A model generated the notes under the pieces. That model was not told where the DNA came from. It saw only the letters and a program-made list of their open reading frames with translations, and ran no database searches. Below, one piece after another: positions 8,840 to 17,455 of a DNA stretch of 62,829 bases. Made by a program: the position numbers and the translations under genes. The stretch comes from Aureisphaera galaxeae (GTDB taxonomy: Bacteria > Bacteroidota > Bacteroidia > Flavobacteriales > Flavobacteriaceae), in contig NZ_JAQQTF010000017.1 in the NCBI RefSeq assembly GCF_028561275.1, positions 1 to 62,829 on the forward strand. Reading direction: 5' to 3'. Position 1 is the first letter of the stretch. Each line of letters opens with the position of its first letter.

Positions 8840-11461
8840 TTAAAACTGTTGTCCAATAATGAAGTGGGTTTCCCATCCATTACGTTGTGTTCCTCCCAAA
8901 ATAGGGTCGAAACCATATCCGAAATCGATACCCAATAAACCAAAGGCGGGCATAAATATACGAATTCCTGCTCCGGCTGACCTATTAAGATCGAATGGGT
9001 TATAATTCCTAAACCCGTCGTAGCCAGCACCACCTTCGGCAAAAGCTAGAACATATATCGATGCCAGTTGCTTTAATGTAACCGGGTATCTTAGTTCTAA
9101 CGAAAATTTATTGTAAATGGTATTTCCATCGTTATTAGATAACGATTGGTTAGGATAACCACGTAACTGCACGACCTCTCTACCGTCCAAGCTAAAGGCT
9201 CCCAGTCCGTCACCTCCTATGAAGAAACGCTCAAATGGTGGGATTCCGCGATCGTTGTTGTAAGCTCCCAAGAACCCGAATTCTGCTTTAGGGCGTAATA
9301 CCAAATCCCCAACAATGGTGGTGTACCATGTAGCATCGAATTTTACCTTGTAAAACTCCAACCATCTAAAACGTTCTTGATCGATTTCGGAAACACGCTC
9401 ACGGGCATCTACCACAGATCCAGCATCACTGTTACTGTCGTTTATGATATCCTGATTGGCTTGTCTTTCATCTGCCAATGCAGAAAAATCGGTACTTCCG
9501 AATGCGGAATAGGGAAGGGTTAGCTTAGCGCTCACATTAAATTGAGAACCAAATCTAGGATAGATTGGGTTGGCCGAGGTACTGTTCCTGCTCAATCCAA
9601 TAGTGTAAGCAAGGTTGTTGGAGAATCCATCTCCAAAGGTAAATAGTCCGGTATTATAATTTTTAAGGTTGTAGTGTTGGAAACTGATGGATTGCGATAG
9701 TTGGAAATAATCGTCTGGCCATTTCAGCCTCTTGGCCAATCCAACAGATCCACCCGTAATCAAAAATCTTCGATCTCTATCCCTTTCACGCGCTACAAAA
9801 TCAAAAAGGTATTGGATGGTGTGCGAGAAAGAAGTGCTCAATTGTACTGGCTTTTTTCCTCCTAACCACGGTTCCGTTAAGGAAATACTATAGGTTTGGA
9901 AAAAACTACTCGCTTGCGCCCGTAGCGCTAGACGTTGCCCATCTCCCATAGGAACCGGTTGCCAAGCATCTTTGTTGAACATATTTCGCAGAGAGAAGTT
10001 GTTGAAGGAAAGCCCTAAGGTTCCTACAAAACCTCCACCACCATAACCTCCTTGAAGCTCGATCTGGCTCGATCCTTTTTCTACTACAGCGTATTCAAGA
10101 TCTACCAAGCCATTGTTCTGGTCTACATCTTTAAAGTTAGGGGTAAGTTGCTCCGCATCGAAGAACCCTAACTGTCCCAATTCACGAATCGTTCTTACCA
10201 CGTTTCGCTTGCTGTACTTCTGTCCCGGACGTGTGCGTAATTCACGATAAATTACGTGGTCGTTGGTCTTGTCATTTCCAACAACGGTAACGTGATTGAA
10301 GTAGAACTCTTTGTTTTCAAGAATTCGGATTTCGAAATCAATGGTGTCGTTTCGGACGGCTACCTCAACTGGGTTGATGTTTACTGCCAAATATCCATTG
10401 TTTTGGTATAGGTTGGTGAGGTCCGCTGCATCTGGATCGCTATTGTCTTGGATACGCTCCTTTAAAAGAGTACCATTGTATACTTCCCCTTTCTGAATTC
10501 CTAAATATAGCCTAAGGAAATTGTCCGTGTATTTGCTGTTTCCGATAAAACGGATATCACCGAAATAGTACTTTCTACCTTCTTCAAGATTGATTTTTAG
10601 CGCAACTGTCTTGTCGTCTTCAACGATAAGGGTGTCACTAATAACCCGGGCATCACGATAACCGATTTCGGCATATTTCTTCACAAGGTTTTCCTTGTCC
10701 TCTTGGAAACCTGCTTCGGTGTATTTCGATTTCTTATAGAATCGCAAGGGATTCTTTTTCTTGGTGTTTTTTAGGAATCGACGTAATTTCTTGTCTTTGA
10801 TATCCTCATTACCCTCAAATTCTATCGACGATATTTTTACTCGACTTCCACGATCGATAAGAATTCTTACGTCCTTACCTACTTCGGTACCTGTAGAATC
10901 CAGGGCTGGTGTTTGTGCAAAAATAACATCGGTGTTCAAGAACCCTTGATCGCGATACTTATTCTTGATGTAGTTCTTGGTAGTAGTAATAAGGTTTTTA
11001 GTGATCTTGGTACCCTTGGTTAGGTCATTGTCTTCAATGATCTCCTTGGCCTTTCCTTTACGGACCCCTTCAATCTTTATCTCATTAAGCTTAGGAAGCT
11101 CAACGATGTACAATTCTAAGTCTACTTTATCGCCATCGATGATATTGGTTACATAGAATGCGATATCGCTAAATAAATTCTGCTCCCAAAGTTTTTTGGT
11201 GACGTTACTTAACTTCTCCCCTGGGATATAAATACGATCCCCAACCTTTAGTTTTGTGAAGGCGATCACCGTATTTTCGTTGAAGCTTTGAGCGCCAGTT
11301 ACTTTAATGCTGTTTATGGTGTATTTTATCCCCGAATCGAGTTCCTTCTGCTGTGCGGTGAGACTCCACACCGAAAATATCGCAAAGATGAATGTGCAAT
11401 AAAGGGTTCGGTAAAATATGGTGGAGGTGTTATGGGTAAAGTTGTTCACTCGTCTTTCCAA
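8840..11461 (-). CDS. bamA: Outer membrane protein assembly factor BamA (Omp85)
   Basis: 873 residues. A signal-anchor-like N-terminus (about 17-37) precedes POTRA repeats (about 45-420; for example INSIKVTGAQSFNENTV and FNHVTVVGNDKTNDHVIYRE), then an Omp85 barrel to the C-terminal Phe (HFIIGQQF), as expected for an outer membrane protein. BamA folds and inserts beta-barrels. It overlaps uppS by 32 bases and is followed by two ompH/skp genes encoding its chaperones. The long n-region before the hydrophobic segment (MERRVNNFTHN) is unusual, but no later in-frame ATG would keep the whole signal segment. Confidence 0.96.
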   Translation of the reverse strand: MERRVNNFTHNTSTIFYRTLYCTFIFAIFSVWSLTAQQKELDSGIKYTINSIKVTGAQSFNENTVIAFTKLKVGDRIYIPGEKLSNVTKKLWEQNLFSDIAFYVTNIIDGDKVDLELYIVELPKLNEIKIEGVRKGKAKEIIEDNDLTKGTKITKNLITTTKNYIKNKYRDQGFLNTDVIFAQTPALDSTGTEVGKDVRILIDRGSRVKISSIEFEGNEDIKDKKLRRFLKNTKKKNPLRFYKKSKYTEAGFQEDKENLVKKYAEIGYRDARVISDTLIVEDDKTVALKINLEEGRKYYFGDIRFIGNSKYTDNFLRLYLGIQKGEVYNGTLLKERIQDNSDPDAADLTNLYQNNGYLAVNINPVEVAVRNDTIDFEIRILENKEFYFNHVTVVGNDKTNDHVIYRELRTRPGQKYSKRNVVRTIRELGQLGFFDAEQLTPNFKDVDQNNGLVDLEYAVVEKGSSQIELQGGYGGGGFVGTLGLSFNNFSLRNMFNKDAWQPVPMGDGQRLALRAQASSFFQTYSISLTEPWLGGKKPVQLSTSFSHTIQYLFDFVARERDRDRRFLITGGSVGLAKRLKWPDDYFQLSQSISFQHYNLKNYNTGLFTFGDGFSNNLAYTIGLSRNSTSANPIYPRFGSQFNVSAKLTLPYSAFGSTDFSALADERQANQDIINDSNSDAGSVVDARERVSEIDQERFRWLEFYKVKFDATWYTTIVGDLVLRPKAEFGFLGAYNNDRGIPPFERFFIGGDGLGAFSLDGREVVQLRGYPNQSLSNNDGNTIYNKFSLELRYPVTLKQLASIYVLAFAEGGAGYDGFRNYNPFDLNRSAGAGIRIFMPAFGLLGIDFGYGFDPILGGTQRNGWETHFIIGQQF

Positions 11462-12173
11462 ATCTTCTTTCTCTATTTTGATAATTTAAAATGGCCTCGA
11501 AAAGGTGCTCCTTTGTAAAATCGGGCCATAGTGTTTCTATAAAATACAACTCGGCATATGCAATTTGCCATAATAAAAAGTTGCTAATACGCTGTTCGCC
11601 ACTTGTCCTTATTAATAAGTCAACATCTGGCAAATCATGCGTGTAAAGATGATTATTTATCATCTCTTCGTCAATATCCGACGGCGAAATTAGGTTATTT
11701 TTAACTTTAAGGCTAATCTCTTTAATAGTTTTTGTGATTTCCTCTCGGGAACCGTAGCTAAGGGCCAGTGTAAGGGTCATGCGACTGTTGGACTTAGTGC
11801 GGTCCATCACGTCGAACAATTCGTTGTAGACCTTTTTGGGAAGGGACTGTAAACTGCCTATGGCATTGAGTTTAATGTCGTTGTCTATAAGGGTGTCGAT
11901 TTCCTTTTTTAAGGAAGAAACCAATAGCCTCATTAAGGTGTCTACTTCTAATTTCGGTCGGTTCCAGTTTTCTGTGGAGAAGGCGTATAAAGTGAGATTG
12001 GGTATAGGTAATTTCGCACAGGCCTCCACAACTTCCCGTACTGCTTTGGTTCCATTCTCATGTCCCTTAGACCGAAACAGACCTTTCTTTTTAGCCCACC
12101 TACCGTTACCGTCCATGATCACGGCCAAGTGTTGGGGAAGTCTGTTCTTGTCTATTTTATCTTCAAGCGTCAT
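11430..12173 (-). CDS. uppS: Isoprenyl transferase (undecaprenyl diphosphate synthase)
   Basis: 247 residues. Condenses isopentenyl diphosphates onto farnesyl diphosphate to make the C55 lipid carrier for cell wall and polysaccharide synthesis. The signature HLAVIMDGNGRWAKKKG (catalytic Asp21) is intact, as are LTLALSYGSREE and LIRTSGEQRISNFLLWQ near the C-terminus. Cytoplasmic/peripheral enzyme. It follows the DUF6089 gene by 2 bases and overlaps bamA by 32 bases, so three envelope genes are translationally coupled. Confidence 0.96.
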   Translation of the reverse strand: MTLEDKIDKNRLPQHLAVIMDGNGRWAKKKGLFRSKGHENGTKAVREVVEACAKLPIPNLTLYAFSTENWNRPKLEVDTLMRLLVSSLKKEIDTLIDNDIKLNAIGSLQSLPKKVYNELFDVMDRTKSNSRMTLTLALSYGSREEITKTIKEISLKVKNNLISPSDIDEEMINNHLYTHDLPDVDLLIRTSGEQRISNFLLWQIAYAELYFIETLWPDFTKEHLFEAILNYQNRERRFGKTSEQLYP

Positions 12174-12175
12174 CT

Positions 12176-12865
12176 TTAAAAATTGCAGTAGCAGGGGCGC
12201 CTACCAAATGTATAGGTAAGGGTAACTCCTGTAAAAACATACCAATCGTCACTGTTGATATTCCCAAATCTTAGCGTCTCGCCTCCTTCTAAATCTGGGT
12301 TGTTACCATCCAGGTTATCAGTAAACGTATATCTAGCCCCAATTTCCATGCCTAAAATGAACTTTCCGAACACAGAAGTTTTAAATCCTACTACCATAGG
12401 AATGGCGGGGGCTCCCGCACCTTCATATTTTACGATTTGGTCACTTCCTCTTCTTTTATACAAGTCATCATAAAAGAAATACGTTAAACCTGTATATAGG
12501 TAGGGCGTAGATTGTGGTCGGCCACTATAAAGGTTGTATTCCCAAAACGTATATTCTATCCCAACCGAAATTTCGGTCACCGTATTCTGGAACTCGTAAC
12601 CACGCTGTTGCCTTCTGCTTTCTCCAGAATCTAGATCGTTTCCTTGAATCCCAGCAACGATAAGAGATCCTCGGAAGGCGTGCCTTGCACTTCGATTCCA
12701 TTTAAAGATGCCGCCAAAGGCTACATCGTTAGGTGCTATATAACTCGTTTTTCCAACATCTCCTATATAATTGGATCCGCCAATAAATCCACCTACCTCG
12801 TAAGTCTGCGAAGACCCTTCGAAAACCAGAGAAATTAATAAAACGACAGTCGCGAAATACTTCAT
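12176..12865 (-). CDS. DUF6089 family outer membrane beta-barrel protein
   Basis: 229 residues with a signal peptide (cleavage near SSQ, residue 20) and a small beta-barrel: alternating aromatic/glycine strands such as YEVGGFIGGSNYIGDV and a C-terminal strand VFTGVTLTYTFGRRPCYCNF. The sequence resembles the DUF6089 proteins usually found immediately upstream of uppS-bamA in Flavobacteriaceae. Function is not established; the location suggests a role in envelope biogenesis. It appears to be the first gene of the DUF6089-uppS-bamA-ompH-ompH transcript, with a perfect -7 box just upstream. Confidence 0.82.
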   Translation of the reverse strand: MKYFATVVLLISLVFEGSSQTYEVGGFIGGSNYIGDVGKTSYIAPNDVAFGGIFKWNRSARHAFRGSLIVAGIQGNDLDSGESRRQQRGYEFQNTVTEISVGIEYTFWEYNLYSGRPQSTPYLYTGLTYFFYDDLYKRRGSDQIVKYEGAGAPAIPMVVGFKTSVFGKFILGMEIGARYTFTDNLDGNNPDLEGGETLRFGNINSDDWYVFTGVTLTYTFGRRPCYCNF

Positions 12866-12881
12866 ATTCCTTAAAAGTTTG

Positions 12882-12889
12882 CAAATATA
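12882..12889 (-). promoter_or_regulatory. -7 box TATATTTG for the DUF6089-uppS-bamA operon
   Basis: On the minus strand TATATTTG matches the Bacteroidota consensus TAnnTTTG exactly and sits 17 bases before the DUF6089 start codon. No clear TTG -33 element is present at the usual spacing. Confidence 0.5.
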
Positions 12890-12964
12890 CTAATTAACTT
12901 TGCTTATACGCCTTTTGAGCAAATTTGTCTCAGTTGATTAACAAGTTTTAAGGTGTTTTATTGT

Positions 12965-13849
12965 TTAATTTCGTTTGTCTTCTCCCCATAGCAACTTTTT
13001 CCTTAGTGTTTTTACAAAGCTCTCGTCCGGCAGCTGTACTAGCTTGATAGAAAATGGGGATTTGCGTATGGTGATGACCGTTTCATTGTCGAGGGTCGCA
13101 ATTCTCGAATCCAATGACATCAGGTAGTTTTCTTCCCTACCGGAGACCTTCAAGGTTACGGTGCAATCGTCAGGGATTACGAAAGGACGTGCATTTAGAT
13201 TGTGTGGGGCAATAGGCGTTAGTACAATACTATTGGTGCTTGGATCGATCACGGGGCCTCCACAACTAAGCGAATATCCCGTAGAGCCTGTCGGGGTGGC
13301 GACAATAAGTCCATCACTCCAATAGGTCGTTAAGTACTCACCATTAAGATGCGTCTCTACCCTTATCATAGAGGTCGTGTTCTTTCGGTTTACGGCAATT
13401 TCGTTTAAAGCGAAATTCAAAGGCTCTAATTCTGGGTGGGCCGGCTCTGTACTCACCGACAACAGTGCGCGCTCCGAAATGATATAGTCGCCTTTTAAAA
13501 TACGTTGAATGCTTTCAGTAACATTCTCCTTCTGAATGGTTGCCAAAAAACCAAGCCTTCCACTATTAATCCCTACTATAGGAATGCCCAAGTCCCTAAC
13601 ATAGGTAACCGAGCGCAAAATGGTGCCATCGCCTCCAATACTGAAAAACAGATCATAGGAGCTGTCGAGTTCTTCGAAAGTTCCCATAGAAAGTACATGA
13701 TCGGAAATTCCCTTATTGGCTTTCAGGATTTTCAGAAAATTGGCTTTGATAAGAACCTCGGCATCGTAATGCTGAAGCGCATCCAGAATTAATTGGATGT
13801 AGGCTTCGGAATGCTCGTGGTAAAACTGTCCGTAAATGCCAATCTTCAT
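12965..13849 (-). CDS. nadK: NAD kinase
   Basis: 294 residues. Phosphorylates NAD+ to NADP+ in the cytoplasm. The ATP-binding motif GGDGT (72-76) lies in FFSIGGDGTILRS and is followed by IPIVGINSGRLGFLA. The second conserved region, YWSDGLIVATPTGSTGYSLS with GGP after it, holds the glycine-rich NAD-binding loop. Length is normal. It lies 2 bases downstream of the CBS-domain gene, an arrangement conserved in Flavobacteriaceae. Confidence 0.96.
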   Translation of the reverse strand: MKIGIYGQFYHEHSEAYIQLILDALQHYDAEVLIKANFLKILKANKGISDHVLSMGTFEELDSSYDLFFSIGGDGTILRSVTYVRDLGIPIVGINSGRLGFLATIQKENVTESIQRILKGDYIISERALLSVSTEPAHPELEPLNFALNEIAVNRKNTTSMIRVETHLNGEYLTTYWSDGLIVATPTGSTGYSLSCGGPVIDPSTNSIVLTPIAPHNLNARPFVIPDDCTVTLKVSGREENYLMSLDSRIATLDNETVITIRKSPFSIKLVQLPDESFVKTLRKKLLWGEDKRN

Positions 13850-13851
13850 GA

Positions 13852-14508
13852 CTACATATTAAGGTATTTGTTGAGATAGTTGGATCGCTCTTGGAGATCT
13901 TTCAACATCTTATCCTCTTCATGTTCGGAGACCACATTATATCCGTAGCGGCGAAAGGTCTGTACAATAGCATTCATTCCAGAATGCCCAATTTTTATGG
14001 TGGCCTGTATCACGTCGTTGGCCAATTTGGAAACAAAAACACCCAATAACCTACCATCGTTGCTTTCTACAATCTGGCAAATTTCACTGAAGGAATAATC
14101 CTGAATTCCCTTTTCAACCACAATAATGCCTCCTGTTTCACTTAGGAAAGGGGTGTCGTTGAACAACGCCATGATGTCGCTTAGTTCGTAGTATCCCAAA
14201 TATTGGGAATCCTCATTAAGAACAGGCATGATGTTGCTGCCATGCAAAGCGAAAGCTTCCAAGATGTCCAGAAAATGTGTTTTCTTCTGAACGTGGAAGG
14301 GTTCCAGTGCATATTGATATTCGGCCAGACTTTTAGAACCTTCAAAGCAATGGGCATCCGTTTCGCTAAGGCAGCCAGAAAAAACGCCATCTTTGGCCAC
14401 CGGTACATGCGAATAGGTCAATTGGTTGAACGCCGTTTGCACTTCCGATATGGGGGTGGCGATGTCGAAAGCCTTGATATCGTTTATGATATAGTCCTGA
14501 GTGTGCAC
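13852..14508 (-). CDS. CBS-domain protein
   Basis: 218 residues with two CBS motifs in the N-terminal two thirds (about residues 5-60, IATPISEVQTAFNQLTYSHVPV, and 70-135, HFLDILEAFALHGSNIMPVL). CBS pairs bind adenosyl nucleotides and regulate partner proteins. The C-terminal third (about 120-218) resembles a small ACT-like domain: GIIVVEKGIQDYSFSEICQI and VIQATIKIGH. The stop is 2 bases before nadK, so the two are co-transcribed; regulation of NAD kinase or of a related step is possible but unproven. It is divergent from pdxJ. Confidence 0.85.
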   Translation of the reverse strand: MHTQDYIINDIKAFDIATPISEVQTAFNQLTYSHVPVAKDGVFSGCLSETDAHCFEGSKSLAEYQYALEPFHVQKKTHFLDILEAFALHGSNIMPVLNEDSQYLGYYELSDIMALFNDTPFLSETGGIIVVEKGIQDYSFSEICQIVESNDGRLLGVFVSKLANDVIQATIKIGHSGMNAIVQTFRRYGYNVVSEHEEDKMLKDLQERSNYLNKYLNM

Positions 14509-14540
14509 GATCGTAATTTTTGTGCAAATTACTCAAAATA

Positions 14541-14575
14541 AAGATGCAAAACGGTAGCGCATCTTCGTATTTTTG
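14541..14575 (+). promoter_or_regulatory. Putative pdxJ promoter with inverted repeat
   Basis: TATTTTTG at 14568-14575 matches the -7 consensus TAnnTTTG and lies 17 bases before the pdxJ ATG. Immediately upstream, AAGATGC (14541-14547) and GCATCTT (14559-14565) form a perfect 7-bp inverted repeat in the position expected for the -33 region, so it could be an operator. No TTG -33 box is visible. Confidence 0.45.
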
Positions 14576-14592
14576 TGTTTTTCCAGAAGACC

Positions 14593-15306
14593 ATGACAAA
14601 ACTTAGCGTAAACATTAATAAAATGGCCACCTTGCGCAATGCTAGGGGTGGCAATATGCCTAATATTATTAAGGCGGCTCGAGATATTGAAGGATTTGGA
14701 GCCCAAGGAATCACTGTGCATCCGCGACCGGACGAGCGCCATATTCTATATCAGGACGCCTATGATCTTAAAGAGGTGGTGACCACCGAATATAATATCG
14801 AAGGGAATCCCATAGAGAAGTTCACGAAAATGGTATTGGAAATCAAACCTACCCAAGTCACCTTGGTGCCCGACGCAGTCGATGCCATTACCTCCAATGC
14901 GGGATGGGATACCGTAACGCACAAAGATTACCTTTCGGAAATCATTACAGAGTTTAAACGAAATGGCATCCGCACTTCTATTTTTGTAGATCCAGAAATC
15001 GCCATGATCGAAGGTGCCGTAGCTACAGGGACCGATCGGATTGAGTTATATACAGAGGCCTTTGCTGAGGAGTATGCCAAGGGCAATGAAGCGGCCGTAC
15101 AACCGTATGCAGCATGTGCACAACGCGCCCATGAATTAGGATTGGGGGTAAATGCAGGTCACGATTTATCCTTGGATAATATTCGATTCTTCAAAGAAAA
15201 TGTTCCGCATTTGCTGGAAGTTTCCATTGGCCACGCCCTTATTTGCGAGGCTATTTACCAAGGTTTGGATAACGTAGTAAAACAGTACCTTCAAAAATTG
15301 GCGTAA
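14593..15306 (+). CDS. pdxJ: Pyridoxine 5'-phosphate synthase
   Basis: 237 residues from ATG 14593, chosen because homologues begin [19 protein letters not shown]; an in-frame upstream TTG at 14575 overlaps the -7 box and is rejected. PdxJ condenses 1-deoxyxylulose 5-phosphate with 3-amino-2-oxopropyl phosphate to make vitamin B6 (PNP). The TIM-barrel signatures are present: [12 protein letters not shown] with the catalytic His, TLVPD, and [13 protein letters not shown] and EVSIGHAL near the end. Length is typical. The downstream esterase begins 2 bases after its stop. Confidence 0.96.
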   Translation: MTKLSVNINKMATLRNARGGNMPNIIKAARDIEGFGAQGITVHPRPDERHILYQDAYDLKEVVTTEYNIEGNPIEKFTKMVLEIKPTQVTLVPDAVDAITSNAGWDTVTHKDYLSEIITEFKRNGIRTSIFVDPEIAMIEGAVATGTDRIELYTEAFAEEYAKGNEAAVQPYAACAQRAHELGLGVNAGHDLSLDNIRFFKENVPHLLEVSIGHALICEAIYQGLDNVVKQYLQKLA

Positions 15307-15308
15307 TT

Positions 15309-16082
15309 ATGATTTTACATTCGCAAATCATAGGAGAAGGAATTCCTTTTGTCATATTACATGGTTTTTTAGGCATGAGTGATAACTGGAAGACCCTAGG
15401 GCGCAAATTTGCCGAAATGGGCTATCAAGTGCATTTGGTAGATCAGAGAAACCATGGGCGTAGCTTTCATGCAGATGAGTTTTCCTATGCATTGATGTCG
15501 GAGGACCTTTCCCAGTATTGTCAGCACCATGGTTTAACCGAAATCGCCCTCTTGGGGCATTCCATGGGAGGAAAAACGGCTATGGAATTTGCTACGACCC
15601 ATGAGGAGCAGGTTTCTCAACTTATGGTAGCCGATATTGCACCTAAAAGCTATCCGCAGCATCATCATGAGATACTGAAGGCCTTGGCAATGCTGGATTT
15701 TAATGAAATTAAAAGTCGTGGGAAAGCCGATGAGAAATTGGCTGAATACATTCCCGAATTGGGCACACGACAGTTCCTGTTGAAGAATTTGTATTGGAAG
15801 GAAAAGGGACAATTGGGCTTGCGAATAAACCTTGAAGTCCTTACCGAAAAAAATACTGAAATTGGAAAGGCGCTTCCCGAAAATGCCACCTTTTCCAAGG
15901 ATACGCTTTTTGTAAGAGGGGAACAATCCGGGTATATAGAAACCTACGATGAGATACTCATCAAGAAACATTTTCCACAAGCAAAATCGGCTACAGTGCC
16001 GCAAGCGGGTCATTGGCTACATGCCGATAATCCTAAGGATTTTCTAGAAATTATTGCGAATTTCTTACAAAAAGAGATATAA
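15309..16082 (+). CDS. Alpha/beta-hydrolase, YbfF-like esterase
   Basis: 257 residues of alpha/beta-hydrolase fold. The oxyanion region VILHGFLG (16-23) is followed by the nucleophile elbow GHSMGG with Ser85, the VADIAPKSYP segment (Asp107, matching the catalytic Asp of E. coli YbfF), and the terminal AGHWLHAD with the catalytic His near residue 235. It has no signal peptide and is probably a cytoplasmic short-chain acyl esterase. It starts 2 bases after pdxJ and is likely co-transcribed; no functional connection with B6 synthesis is evident. Confidence 0.9.
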   Translation: MILHSQIIGEGIPFVILHGFLGMSDNWKTLGRKFAEMGYQVHLVDQRNHGRSFHADEFSYALMSEDLSQYCQHHGLTEIALLGHSMGGKTAMEFATTHEEQVSQLMVADIAPKSYPQHHHEILKALAMLDFNEIKSRGKADEKLAEYIPELGTRQFLLKNLYWKEKGQLGLRINLEVLTEKNTEIGKALPENATFSKDTLFVRGEQSGYIETYDEILIKKHFPQAKSATVPQAGHWLHADNPKDFLEIIANFLQKEI

Positions 16083-16192
16083 TTTTTTTAAAATTGCAAA
16101 ACAAGAGTATTATGTATGCATAATAAATTTCTGTTTATGTGCACATCATACCGTCAAACACTTTACAAAAAATAAAACTTAACTGAACTATT

Positions 16193-17443
16193 ATGAAGAA
16201 ATTAGTCTTTCTTGCTGTATGTATGCTTGCCTCTGCTATGGTGTATGCAGGTGGATACCGCGTGAGCCTTCAGGGTAATAAATCCTTGGCCATGGGGCAT
16301 ACAGGTGTAGCATTAATTGACAGTAGCGAATTGGTATTCTTTAACCCTGCTGGATTGGTGTATTTGGAGAACAAATTGAATGTATCTGCCGGTGGATTCG
16401 GAGTATTCTCCAATGTAGTGTACCAAAATGAAACTACAGGGGCCTTTGCCGAAACCGATAGCCCTGTTGGAACCCCTTTCTATTTTTATGCGTCCTATCA
16501 AGCCACCGATTGGTTGGCCTTTGGTCTTGGGGTGTACACACCTTATGGAAGTAGGGTAGAATATGAAGACGATTGGGCCGGTTCCCACTTGGTGAACAAT
16601 ATTGAACTGGCTGCTATTTTCGTACAGCCTACTGTATCTTTTAAGATCGATGATGTATTGAGTGTGGGGGGTGGACCTATCTATGTAACCGGTTCGGTGA
16701 ACTTTAATAGAAACCTTTCTAGAACCCTTACCGACCTTGATGGAAACCGAAGTGAAGTGACCATCGACGCTTCTGGTGTAAATGGTTGGGGATGGAACGC
16801 CGGAATAATGGTTCGACCTACCGAAGACCTTACTATCGGAGCCAATTACCGTTCTGAAATCATCTTAGAAGCAGATGATGCCGATGCCGATTTCGAGAAC
16901 ATCCCGAATTCCCCGTTAACTCCTTTTGCTGATACTGCGGCCAAGGCTAGCTTACCGCTACCCGCCGAGATGACTGTTGGAATTTCCTATAAGTTCTGTG
17001 AGAAGTGGACAGCTGCATTCGACTATAACCGTGCGTTTTGGGATGTGTACGAATCTTTGGATATCGACTTTGCCGATCCAAACATTCCAGATTCCTTCAA
17101 CCAAAGAAATTATAAAAATGCTTCTACCGTTCGTTTCGGTTTGCAATACGATGCCACCAAGATGTTCACGCTTAGAGCAGGATGGTACTTCGATGAGTCT
17201 CCTGTACAAGATGGATTCTTCGCGCCAGAAACCCCACGTAACGATAGTAACGGATATACTGCTGGGCTTACCGTAAACCTGAGCGACCGTTTTCAGCTAG
17301 ATGCTTCTTTCCTTTACCTGCACTTTAAGGAAGTGGAAGCTTCCTACGATCCGTACTTCGAAAATGGAGTGGCTGCTCCGTTTTCAGGAAAATATAAGAG
17401 TAATGCCTTTATTCCAGGTTTTGGGCTAACCTATAAAATGTAA
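16193..17443 (+). CDS. OmpP1/FadL family outer membrane transporter
   Basis: 416 residues with a signal peptide ending VYAG (about residue 20). The N-terminal GYRVSLQGNKSLAMGHTGVAL and DSSELVFFNPAGLVYLE are characteristic of the FadL/TodX/OmpP1 family, in which an N-terminal hatch plugs a 14-strand barrel that takes up long-chain fatty acids or other hydrophobic compounds. The C-terminus ends FIPGFGLTYKM, a terminal beta strand. The next gene, an SGNH-hydrolase lipoprotein, starts 12 bases later; the pair is common in Bacteroidota and suggests lipid hydrolysis followed by uptake. A near-consensus -7 box (TAAATTTC, 16124-16131) lies upstream. Confidence 0.93.
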   Translation: MKKLVFLAVCMLASAMVYAGGYRVSLQGNKSLAMGHTGVALIDSSELVFFNPAGLVYLENKLNVSAGGFGVFSNVVYQNETTGAFAETDSPVGTPFYFYASYQATDWLAFGLGVYTPYGSRVEYEDDWAGSHLVNNIELAAIFVQPTVSFKIDDVLSVGGGPIYVTGSVNFNRNLSRTLTDLDGNRSEVTIDASGVNGWGWNAGIMVRPTEDLTIGANYRSEIILEADDADADFENIPNSPLTPFADTAAKASLPLPAEMTVGISYKFCEKWTAAFDYNRAFWDVYESLDIDFADPNIPDSFNQRNYKNASTVRFGLQYDATKMFTLRAGWYFDESPVQDGFFAPETPRNDSNGYTAGLTVNLSDRFQLDASFLYLHFKEVEASYDPYFENGVAAPFSGKYKSNAFIPGFGLTYKM

Positions 17444-17455
17444 CTAATTACCGAG

